The notes under the pieces were generated by a model that saw nothing but the letters and a program-made list of their open reading frames with translations, searched no databases and was not told where the DNA came from. This document shows, one piece after another, positions 56,848-64,000 of a stretch of DNA of 64,000 nucleotides. Each line of letters starts with the position of its first letter. The stretch's first letter is position 1. The stretch is from Roseiarcus sp963820775 (GTDB taxonomy: Bacteria > Pseudomonadota > Alphaproteobacteria > Rhizobiales > Beijerinckiaceae), in assembly GCA_963820775.1 (NCBI GenBank), contig CAWGBF010000008.1, positions 558,001 through 622,000 on the forward strand, in the 5' to 3' direction. A program made the translations under genes and the position numbers.

Positions 56848-58131
56848 TCATTTAGTGGCGGCGCGCCTGCTGATGGCTTCCCGGTAGATTTCGACAAGAC
56901 GTTCGATCTTCGCGGGCCAAGTGTACTCGGCCAGAACTTTCGCTCGTCCCGCGCGCCCCATGCTGGCGCAACGATCTCGGTCGTGGGCAGAACTCACGAT
57001 GGCCGCGTCGAGGTCCGCCACCAGGCTAACCGGATCGCGCGGATCAATCAGTATGCCACAGCTCGAGTCCAGGATATCGGCGGGCCCACCCCACTTGGCA
57101 GCAATGACGGCCTTTCCAGAAGCCATCGCTTCCAGGACCACGGTTGCCCCCGGGTCAAATACGCTCGGGAGAACCAACACGTCGGACTTGCTCAGCAATT
57201 CGGCGCAGCGCTCCTGGGATAGCCACCCGAGTAGTTCCACGCGAGACTCGATCCGGAGCCGAGAAACCTGCTCTGTTAGGCGCTGTCTCTCGCCTCGGAG
57301 ATCACCGACAATCTTGAGCCTGCAATCCACTTGCTTGCAGGCGTGGGCCACTGCCTCGATGAGCCACTCAGGCCCCTTCCATCGTTCAAGTCGGCCGATG
57401 AAGATGATCTGTAACGCTCGGTCGACAGGAGTGGACCCGGCGACTCCCTCTGCCGGCCCGCGCGCCCAGAGTTCCGGGACGACACCATTTTCAACCATTC
57501 TGAAGATCCTCCCACGGGCACCTGAAGGCAGCCCATCCTCAGTTCGCTGGTTGGCCACGATCAGGCACTCGGCTTGACGCTTTGCGTCGACCATGCGTGG
57601 CAGACCGTTTGCCAAGCCCCGGGCAAGGTTTTTGACTCCGCGGAGTCCGCCCGGCTGTAGGAAGCGAAAGCCTGGGGGATATTCCATCGCGCCGTTCATG
57701 GGCCCTATGACCAGGGGAGCAGGAAGGTCGGCGAGGAGGCTGGGCGCCCTGGGCGAAATTGGCGTCGGCTGGTGGACTACATCGATCCCAAGCTTTTTTA
57801 CGAGTTGCGGCACCACGCCTCGTTGGCGCCACTGCGTGGCGAGGACCTGGGGATAGTAGAGCGGGTTGGACCCCATCCATGAGGGAGCGCGGGCTTGAAT
57901 CCACCGAAAAGCCGAATGCATATGGGCGTCTTCAACGTAGTGAACTCGACACGCGTGGGGGCCCAAGAGTTCATCCAACTCTGGCTTCGTTTCGTTGCCG
58001 ACGCACATCCACGCGTCGTGGCCCGCTTTGAGCAGCCCTCGAAAGATATGAAGGGGAAGGACGGCCTCTCCAGCCCACTTCGTTGAGGCATTTGCCGCCA
58101 CAATAAGAACGGATAGGCGATCTCTCGACAT
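56848..58131 (-). CDS. Glycosyltransferase family 4 (GT-B)
   Basis: 427-residue GT-B glycosyltransferase for exopolysaccharide or lipopolysaccharide sugar transfer. The N-terminal half begins LSVLIVAANASTKWAGEAVL and includes VIGPMNGAMEYPPGF. The C-terminal nucleotide-sugar domain has IIFIGRLERWKGPEWLIEAV, LKIVGDLRGERQRL and LLSKSDVLVLPS. In the EX7E motif the first Glu is Asp (FDPGATVVLEAM). It ends YTWPAKIERLVEIYREA. It stands alone on the minus strand, divergent from the polymerase gene. Confidence 0.88.
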   Translation of the reverse strand: MSRDRLSVLIVAANASTKWAGEAVLPLHIFRGLLKAGHDAWMCVGNETKPELDELLGPHACRVHYVEDAHMHSAFRWIQARAPSWMGSNPLYYPQVLATQWRQRGVVPQLVKKLGIDVVHQPTPISPRAPSLLADLPAPLVIGPMNGAMEYPPGFRFLQPGGLRGVKNLARGLANGLPRMVDAKRQAECLIVANQRTEDGLPSGARGRIFRMVENGVVPELWARGPAEGVAGSTPVDRALQIIFIGRLERWKGPEWLIEAVAHACKQVDCRLKIVGDLRGERQRLTEQVSRLRIESRVELLGWLSQERCAELLSKSDVLVLPSVFDPGATVVLEAMASGKAVIAAKWGGPADILDSSCGILIDPRDPVSLVADLDAAIVSSAHDRDRCASMGRAGRAKVLAEYTWPAKIERLVEIYREAISRRAATK

Positions 58132-58545
58132 TCTCAGCGTCCTGCTATGTGGTCGGCGATAACAATTCCGTCGTGTCTGCGACTTTCGAGACCCGCGGCA
58201 AGCCAGACGTTACGTATGGGACAGCGGTCCACCGACGAATTCGGCGTGAACTGGGAGCGCGCAATCCTATACAAACGACACCGGGCGACTGTCCGGCCGT
58301 AGACCTCTGCTCTCTTGGGTGGTGGCTACGAAATTATTCATCTTCCCTCGGCTGTTGATTTCGGTGTACAAATTCGCCATTGATATCCTGTCAGTTCGCC
58401 TGATTTGGGCGTTGGTTTCTGCGTGCCGGCAAATTTGCCTACGCTTCGTCGTGGCTCGTCAGCGAAGGTACGATGCCAAACACAAACTAAGGATCTGATG
58501 GAATACTATGAGAAAAGTAAACCCACGCAGAGATAGGTTCGTATA
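58132..58545. other. Divergent intergenic region, no gene seen
   Basis: 414 bases between the GT4 start (minus) and the polymerase start (plus). It should contain both promoters; I see no clear motif. Confidence 0.4.
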
Positions 58546-59979
58546 ATGGGCCAAAGCATTCATACGCGAACATTGGAGATGAACCGCGGCCGGAGCTATG
58601 GCCCGGGCCAGCGCCGAGGCCCACGTTCCGTTTCAAGCGGCCCAAATCCTACAGCTTTGTTTGATAAATTCACGTTCCTGCCAATCTTCGCATGCTGCTT
58701 TGCGCTGATAGTGTTCCCATTGTCGGGCTTTTTAAATCCAATTTCCGCTGACCCGGGAATGAGTGAAGTGGTCGCTAGACCGGAAACCAGACTTTTTTGG
58801 CCGGCCACGGCCGCGATTTCCGCTATATTAGCCTTACAAAATCGTTCTCGCCTGACCTTGCCTCCACACATCATCTGTCTATTAGCCTATCTTGCGTTTG
58901 CTGGGCTAAGTGTCTTATGGGCTTTCAGTCCAGGACATTCATTCATTCGATATATCCAACAATTGATGATCGTTACATCAATTGTTCCTCCTATCATGCT
59001 TGCATCTCGAACAGTCAACGTGATTCGAGCTCTGTTTCTGTGTTTTGCGTGCGCTTTGATCCTGAATTTGTTCTTCGTATTCCAGGGCTCTTCGCAAATC
59101 GCAATGTACGGTTCAACGCTCGTCAAAATTGGTTATTCAGGATATTTTACGCAGAAAAATGAATTGGGAGAATGCGCAGCTGCGGCTTACTTGCTGGCTT
59201 TACACGAGCTATTTCAGAAAGGCTGGTCACGACGATTGCCAGGTGCTATTGTTGTCGTCATTGCCATTCTCCTCGTTTTCTTGAGTCAATCGAAAACAGC
59301 CTTTGGCCTAGCCTTGGTTTGTCCGTTACTCGCTTGGCTCACGGTATTTGCGCGGAAGATAACTCGGATTTCTCCAGCTTTAATTCTGTTACTCTTGCCG
59401 CTTTGCTACGTGATTGTGTCCAGCTTAGCGCACTCCAATTTAATGGAGCGCTTATCGTATATACTGTACCACGATTCAACTTTGACTGGTCGCACGATCA
59501 TCTGGGATTTTGCAAAATCTAAAATCGCACTTAGACCGCTTGTTGGTTGGGGATACCAGTCCTTTTGGCTCGTTCCGGATTCGCCTGGTTTTGGGGCTCC
59601 CGGCTTTATCAAGATGATGCCGAACGCCCACAACGGCTATTACGATACGATGTTGGAGACGGGGTATGTCGGCCTCGCTTTGCTATTGGTCTTCGTTGTC
59701 GCAACGCTCCATGCCGTCGGGCGCGTCGCAGACCGCGACCCGGCTCGTGCGCGCTTCCTGCTCTCGTTTGCTCTCTTTTTTATTCTCTATAATTTCTTCG
59801 AAAGCTTATGGATGCGGGGCTATCTATTTTTATGGGTTATGTTCGTTATCGTAGTCGCCGAGATCGGTCGATACTGGCGGCCTCTCGTCCTTGGAAGGGC
59901 GGCAATTAAGCCCAGGAGGCTAGACCCCGGCAGCCCTGGGCCACCAAGCGCACGCATGTTGCGGATTGAGGTGTCGTGA
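58546..59979 (+). CDS. O-antigen polymerase/ligase family protein
   Basis: 477-residue polytopic protein of the Wzy/WaaL type that polymerises or ligates repeat units at the periplasmic side. About ten membrane segments, for example FACCFALIVFPLSGFLNPIS, VIRALFLCFACALILNLFFV, RLPGAIVVVIAILLVFLSQS and LILLLLPLCYVIVSSLA. The Wzy_C signature is in the large loop: LTGRTIIWDFAKSKIALRPL, VGWGYQSFW and NAHNGYYDTMLETGYVGLAL. The gene is clearly more AT-rich than its neighbours, common for surface polysaccharide genes gained by transfer. Ligase versus polymerase cannot be settled from sequence. Confidence 0.87.
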   Translation: MGQSIHTRTLEMNRGRSYGPGQRRGPRSVSSGPNPTALFDKFTFLPIFACCFALIVFPLSGFLNPISADPGMSEVVARPETRLFWPATAAISAILALQNRSRLTLPPHIICLLAYLAFAGLSVLWAFSPGHSFIRYIQQLMIVTSIVPPIMLASRTVNVIRALFLCFACALILNLFFVFQGSSQIAMYGSTLVKIGYSGYFTQKNELGECAAAAYLLALHELFQKGWSRRLPGAIVVVIAILLVFLSQSKTAFGLALVCPLLAWLTVFARKITRISPALILLLLPLCYVIVSSLAHSNLMERLSYILYHDSTLTGRTIIWDFAKSKIALRPLVGWGYQSFWLVPDSPGFGAPGFIKMMPNAHNGYYDTMLETGYVGLALLLVFVVATLHAVGRVADRDPARARFLLSFALFFILYNFFESLWMRGYLFLWVMFVIVVAEIGRYWRPLVLGRAAIKPRRLDPGSPGPPSARMLRIEVS

Positions 59980-60185
59980 CCATAAATCACTCCGTGTGCA
60001 CGCTGAAATGCGCTCGTGCTTCCAGATGTCGGGCGCGTTATCCGTCTCGAACTGTCTGGACGCTGGCTAAGAGTGTTCGTTCCCGTCGCCTGAGCATTTC
60101 TGAGCTGCGAGCTCCTCGAAAAAACCGGTTCCTCCGCGAAAAATGTCTCTTCCAGACGGCCAAGGAGCGCGTCCCCACCATGCGA

Positions 60186-61178
60186 TTACCCGGCCACGGT
60201 ATGCGACGGACCGTAAGTCCGAAGAAGGCATTCCTGGTAGTCGAGCGGGGGGGTCCATCCTAGCGTTTCCCGCAACCTTCGGTTCTCGAAGCGGAGTGGT
60301 TTCAGTCGCGACTCGAATCGGCGCGGGATCAGGATGCTGGGCACCTTAGTCGCGCGTCTAAAGACTGTGGCGAAAGCTAGTCGCACGGCCGAGATGGCTA
60401 ACCAGTAGGGAACTGGCACGCGCCAGCCCGGCTGGCCGCTGCCGCGCATGTGGTCGTTGAGGTAGGTCCAGATGCGTTCCCCGGGACCATCCACAACGTT
60501 CAAGGTCTGGCCTTGAGCGCGGGGGTCCGCCGAGGCCAAAGCGAAGATGTCGGCGCAGTTCTCGACGTGTGTCATCGGCAGGCGGGTCAGCGGACCAATG
60601 ACCAAATGGTGGCGCCCGAACTGCTGTCCTAGAGCAGCCATATAGCCGCGGTCGCGTCCCCAAATGAAACCCGGCCGGAGCACCGTGAGGCTCCAGCCGT
60701 GCTTCTCGGCAAAGCGCCGCGTCACTCGCTCCTGCCACCACTTGGAGATGGTGTAGCCATCGCGAGCGTAAACATCCGGCGCCTGATGGAGAGGCGAATC
60801 TTCGTCGAGGACCGTAGGGGTCGAACTATAGTCGTAGACCGAGAAGGTGCTGCACAGCACCAGCCTTCGGCAGGCGCTGGCGGCCATGGCGTCCAATAGA
60901 CGCTCGGTGCCGCCCACGGTTCCTGAGAATTGCGCGTCGTCTCCGCCTGAGACAACTGCCGCGAGGTGGAGCAGCACGTCGACGCCCTCAAAGGCGTGTC
61001 CAAGATCGCGCGACGAGCGCAGATCGGCCCTGAAGACCTCGACCGAGGAGGGCCATCCGAGCTCTTCCAGACGCGCGGCGGGGCGGACCAGAGCGCGAAT
61101 CTCGACGCCCCGGGCGAGTAGGGCGCCGATCACGTGCCGACCAAGGAAGCCGTTCGCGCCGGTGACAAGCGCCTTCAT
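60186..61178 (-). CDS. NAD-dependent epimerase/dehydratase (extended SDR)
   Basis: 330-residue sugar-nucleotide-modifying SDR. N-terminal MKALVTGANGFLGRHVIGAL has the GxxGxxG cofactor loop; VDVLLHLAAVVSGG; LVLCSTFSVYDYS gives the catalytic Ser/Thr region; YTISK fits YxxxK with Tyr and Lys. The C-terminal part has LRPGFIWGRDRGYMAALG and TLNVVDGPGERIWTYLNDH. ATG 61178 overlaps the stop of the Gfo/Idh gene by four bases (ATGA), so the two form an operon for making a modified sugar. Confidence 0.9.
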   Translation of the reverse strand: MKALVTGANGFLGRHVIGALLARGVEIRALVRPAARLEELGWPSSVEVFRADLRSSRDLGHAFEGVDVLLHLAAVVSGGDDAQFSGTVGGTERLLDAMAASACRRLVLCSTFSVYDYSSTPTVLDEDSPLHQAPDVYARDGYTISKWWQERVTRRFAEKHGWSLTVLRPGFIWGRDRGYMAALGQQFGRHHLVIGPLTRLPMTHVENCADIFALASADPRAQGQTLNVVDGPGERIWTYLNDHMRGSGQPGWRVPVPYWLAISAVRLAFATVFRRATKVPSILIPRRFESRLKPLRFENRRLRETLGWTPPLDYQECLLRTYGPSHTVAG

Positions 61179-62212
61179 AGTGGCTGATCCTTGGGTTTCA
61201 GGGCTTCGACCAACCGATTAACTTCGAGAACCTGGCTAGCGGCGACCGGCGGCGCCGACCCGCCTGCGAGCGCCCCATATGTGCGGGCGAGTAGCTCCCA
61301 AAGTCCTTCATACGCCCCGGGGCCCTTGAACTTACGAAGGAGCGTCGCGATCGCGGCGTGCCGGATGGTCTTTCCTTCCTCTAAGCCGCTGAAGAAGGGG
61401 CGCAGAGGCTTGGGAACGTCGCGCGGGCCGTCGAAGGTGAGCCGTGTCTCGAACAAGTTGGCGGTGGCCTGCATTCGCTCCCCATAAACGCGAAGCCAGA
61501 ATGCGTCCGGCTGAGAGTTAGAACTAAAGCCAAGAACCGCAGTGGCTCGCTCCGCATCCACCACGGCGCGGAACTCGTCGAACGGTAGTACCGAGGACCC
61601 GCGCTTGGTCCAGATCGTCTGAGCGATCCGGTGCGGACCAATGAAGACATGCGCCAGCGACGCCAGGTGGGGTAGGAAGTCGGCGATGGCGCCGCCGGCA
61701 AGGGTAAGTGCGGGGTGCGGCGAGTTGGGGTCGGCGAAGCCGTCGGGGCCAAGAATATCGAGGCAGATGAGCACCTCGACGTGCGTCACTGCCCCAAACT
61801 CGCCGGACTCGATTCGTCTAAGAATCTCCTGGGGGGCACGGTTGAAGACGTAGTTGTAATCCTCTACGAAATGGCGACCAACCTGCTGGGCGCGCCGGAC
61901 AAGCAGCTCCAATTCCTGGATAGTAGAAGCGGCCGGCTTTTCGACGATTACGTGGGCGCCAGCATCGAGCGCGTCCATAGCCAGCCTGAAGTGGGACGTC
62001 GGGGGCGTAGTGACGTGGACCACGTCCGGTCGAGCTTTCTCCAGCAACGTCCGATGGTCCGTGAACCAACTCCGGACCCCATACCTCTCCGCAGCAGCCT
62101 CCGCCGCGGCGGGCGAAAGGTCGCAAATCGCGGCCAATTCTACCGGTAAGGTTTTCAAGCAGGAGAGGTGTTGCTTTGCAATCTGTCCAGCCCCGATAAG
62201 CGCTGCCTTCAC
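61175..62212 (-). CDS. Gfo/Idh/MocA-family oxidoreductase
   Basis: 345-residue NAD(P)-dependent sugar oxidoreductase. MKAALIGAGQIAKQHLSCLK has the Rossmann motif; DVVHVTTPPTSHFRLAMDAL and HVIVEKPAASTIQELELLV give the EKP motif with the conserved Lys. YNYVFNRAPQEILRRIESGE and GGAIADFLPHLASLAHVFIG (Asp and His in the active-site region) follow. Probably acts on a nucleotide-sugar together with the epimerase overlapping its end. Confidence 0.88.
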   Translation of the reverse strand: MKAALIGAGQIAKQHLSCLKTLPVELAAICDLSPAAAEAAAERYGVRSWFTDHRTLLEKARPDVVHVTTPPTSHFRLAMDALDAGAHVIVEKPAASTIQELELLVRRAQQVGRHFVEDYNYVFNRAPQEILRRIESGEFGAVTHVEVLICLDILGPDGFADPNSPHPALTLAGGAIADFLPHLASLAHVFIGPHRIAQTIWTKRGSSVLPFDEFRAVVDAERATAVLGFSSNSQPDAFWLRVYGERMQATANLFETRLTFDGPRDVPKPLRPFFSGLEEGKTIRHAAIATLLRKFKGPGAYEGLWELLARTYGALAGGSAPPVAASQVLEVNRLVEALKPKDQPL

Positions 62213-62605
62213 GAGGCTTTCTCCAGCATCCCTCGGTTGAGGCCTCCAGCGCCCCGGCCGCCTCGCTCCAGCAATGCCGCTTCACTTCCAGGCGGCTCGC
62301 GCCCCGCCCGATGCATACCCGAGACTACGCTCGGCCAGCAGGCGCCGTATACCGCCTGCGCAAAGAGCAAGGGCTGTTCCTCTACAACCAGCCGACGGCC
62401 CGACCGGCCCCCGTTGTCGGCGAGAACCTCCGTGGCCTGGGGCAGGGCGTGGAGCATCAGCGCCGCGCCTTTGTAGTTGCTCATTTCTGCCCCTCGCTTG
62501 ACGGCATGACGAGCGGGCGGCCCCGCCCGTCGCAGATGTCGTGAAGCCTGAAGTTCAAGCCGCCTTTGGTGCGCCAGATAAGTCGAGGAACACCCCTTTT
62601 TTTAA
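62213..62605 (-). pseudogene. IS5-family transposase remnant
   Basis: Reading the minus strand from about 62590, TKGGLNFRLHDICDGRGRPL then VMPSSEGQ and, after a shift, NYKGAALMLHALPQATEVLA then DNG. This is the middle of an IS5-group (IS427/IS1031-like) transposase, whose usual continuation RGYDADWFR is missing. Neither ends nor the rest of the element are present. A 91-codon ORF ending at 62209 that contains the piece overlaps the Gfo/Idh start only by chance. Confidence 0.65.
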
Positions 62606-62775
62606 CGCTGGCAGGATTCGCTTTGGCTGAAGATCAGACTCGATTGCGAAGGTATAAATTCGCTCAGCGCCCGAGCGGCGCCAACGCGCAATTTTACGTG
62701 CCGTTGTCAACAATTTTTGTGTCTCATATTAACGTGGTCCTCGACCTATAAGCACGATTGAAGTACGGTGATGAT

Positions 62776-63672
62776 ATGGCAATTCAGATTTCAATCTGCG
62801 TGTGCACCTACCGTAGGCCTGGGGTTGTAGATACGGTGCGCTCCCTGTTTGCCCAAGTCGGCTTATCTAGTTCTGATCACGAAATCATCGTTGCGGACGA
62901 TGACCCAGAATTTAGTGCACGAGATCTGATTATCAAACTTGCAGAACACTCACCAGTTGAGGTCCGGTACGTCATAAGTGCCGCAAAAAATATCTCTAGT
63001 TGCAGAAATGTTTGTCTTGAAGCCGCTAAGGGCATTTGGATCGCATTTATTGATGACGACCAAACCGTCGAACCTAATTGGCTCCAAGAAATGATATCTA
63101 CCGCAGAAAATTTTGAAGCGGACGCAGTCAAGTGTTATGTTCGTGCTATCTATCCACCCGAAACGCCTGAATGGATAAAGGCCGGAAAAGCATACACATA
63201 CGATTACGGACCGACCGGACAAGAAGTGCTCATCGCGGCAACGTGCGGTATTTTGTTTCGGCGCGACGTTTCGAGTGCACAGTCTTTATTGTTTGATGTC
63301 GAGCTTGGAATTACCGGCGGAGAGGATATGGAATACTTTGTGAGATACAGGGAGCTGGGCGGCAAAATTGTCTCATGTCGAACCGCCGTGGCGAACGAGA
63401 TTGTCTCGCCGGAGCGTGTCAATCCGACATACCTTAAAAAAAGACTTCGGGGGTTTGGTCACGTGGCTGGATGCGTCTTCCTCGCGAAAAAAACGCTACT
63501 TGGGCAATCAATGTCGATAGTCAAATCGATTGCCGGAGTCACAATAACCTGTCCTTACATCATCGTACGTATTTTTAATAAGGCTACGGCGGGTCGATTA
63601 TTCATGAAATTTTGGTATTTTTTCGGCGTTCTGGAATGGGCGGTGGGCCGCAGTTCGATTGCACATGATTGA
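62776..63672 (+). CDS. Glycosyltransferase family 2 (GT-A)
   Basis: 298-residue GT-A glycosyltransferase. MAIQISICVCTYRRPGVVDT is the typical start; EIIVADDDPEFSARD binds the nucleotide; AKNISSCRNVCLEAAKGIWI then AFIDDDQTVEPNWL has the metal-binding Asp triad; GGEDMEYFVRYRELGGKIVS supplies the acceptor-side ED motif. A C-terminal hydrophobic stretch (SIAGVTITCPYIIVRIF) suggests membrane association. The gene and its upstream region are AT-rich relative to the window. ATG 62776 is preferred to the in-frame TTG at 62758. Confidence 0.88.
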   Translation: MAIQISICVCTYRRPGVVDTVRSLFAQVGLSSSDHEIIVADDDPEFSARDLIIKLAEHSPVEVRYVISAAKNISSCRNVCLEAAKGIWIAFIDDDQTVEPNWLQEMISTAENFEADAVKCYVRAIYPPETPEWIKAGKAYTYDYGPTGQEVLIAATCGILFRRDVSSAQSLLFDVELGITGGEDMEYFVRYRELGGKIVSCRTAVANEIVSPERVNPTYLKKRLRGFGHVAGCVFLAKKTLLGQSMSIVKSIAGVTITCPYIIVRIFNKATAGRLFMKFWYFFGVLEWAVGRSSIAHD

Positions 63673-64000
63673 TGACTGCATCGCGGAGGAGCTAAATGGG
63701 CTTCGCGAAGATCACGGTGGCGCAGCGGTCCAAGTGCAGGCGGACCTAACGCCGGTGTTGGCAATCACTAGATGTTACTGTGGAACGCTCGGCTGCGGGC
63801 GCGTCACCGCACAAGGGGGAGCAGTCAACGCGAAAGAAACGCTGGGAACTGGCTGTAACGAGGCCGCGCAATTTTTCCATTGCTCTAGCTCTTATGTTCG
63901 CGGTCAAGCGAGAAAGCGCGGTTGAGCGCCGGCTGGGGCGAGACAGCCGTGGGCAAAAGGAGGCATGGCTGCGCAAGGCTGGGAGTGGAGCGAGAGACGA
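63673..64000. other. Window end, no supported gene
   Basis: 328 bases with short overlapping ORFs on both strands and no recognisable domain. The minus-strand frame from 63976 has coding-like composition but cannot be assigned. Confidence 0.35.

Noticed and set aside
62209..62484. 91-codon ORF overlapping the Gfo/Idh start by four bases, looking like a coupled gene
   Set aside because: Its first 25 residues match the middle of an IS5-type transposase and the rest has no coding character; the overlap is chance.
63659..63976. ORFs on both strands at the window end
   Set aside because: No domain, start signal or strand preference; cut by the window edge.

Overview
The window is a GC-rich stretch from an alphaproteobacterium, most likely of the Hyphomicrobiales. 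This rests on the lptM-lysA-TIGR02302/DUF4175 gene order, a DUF2852 protein, the MalF/MalG-type ABC loci and the transposon families. It is inferred from gene content, and no rRNA or other direct taxonomic marker is present.

Layout. 1-3.0 kb: 3' part of a large autotransporter. 3.3-10.4 kb: accessory block (LysE exporter, six-PAS class III cyclase, TetR regulator with two visible operators, DUF2852 membrane protein, two gene remnants). It is bracketed by two direct copies of the leader of lptM. 10.2-19.4 kb: lptM, lysA, DUF4175 protein, acyl-CoA synthetase, a TAT-exported metallo-hydrolase bracketed by duplicated 3' ends of the synthetase, cobalamin adenosyltransferase and anhMurNAc kinase. 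19.5-20.7 kb: two paralogous secreted Gly/Trp/His-rich proteins. 20.8-32.6 kb: valine-catabolism genes (3-hydroxyisobutyrate dehydrogenase, acyl-CoA dehydrogenase), a TSUP permease and a complete sugar-type ABC importer. Two inverted 1503-bp copies of one IS5-family element lie around the inner genes; each carries a passenger ORF. 33.2-40.0 kb: IS graveyard. A haem-binding gene is split by an IS3 element, and an IS630 element is itself split by an IS256 and a second IS5-type element. 40.3-52.1 kb: a type II secretion system (gspD and prepilin peptidase on the minus strand, gspE-F-G-H-I-J-K-L-M-N on the plus strand). 52.7-53.6 kb: AT-rich spacer. 53.6-63.7 kb: a large secreted beta-helix protein, then exopolysaccharide genes (GT4, O-antigen polymerase/ligase, epimerase, Gfo/Idh oxidoreductase, GT2) and an IS5 scrap.

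How it fits together. The Gsp machine sits next to a 1013-residue exported beta-helix protein and a polysaccharide cluster. A reasonable inference is that the system exports enzymes acting on extracellular polysaccharide. The TetR/DUF2852 pair is a small self-contained regulatory unit. The ABC importer has two permeases that each carry an extra transmembrane hairpin.

Caveat. Many otherwise well-conserved genes (lysA, DUF4175, acyl-CoA synthetase, gspD, prepilin peptidase, mmsB, TSUP, one ABC permease, the cyclase) carry one or more single-base frameshifts, while neighbours such as gspE-N are clean. An essential gene such as lysA with several shifts points to consensus-sequence errors in part of the window rather than true decay. 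The IS-split genes, in contrast, are unambiguous biological disruptions because removing each IS plus one target duplication restores the frame exactly.
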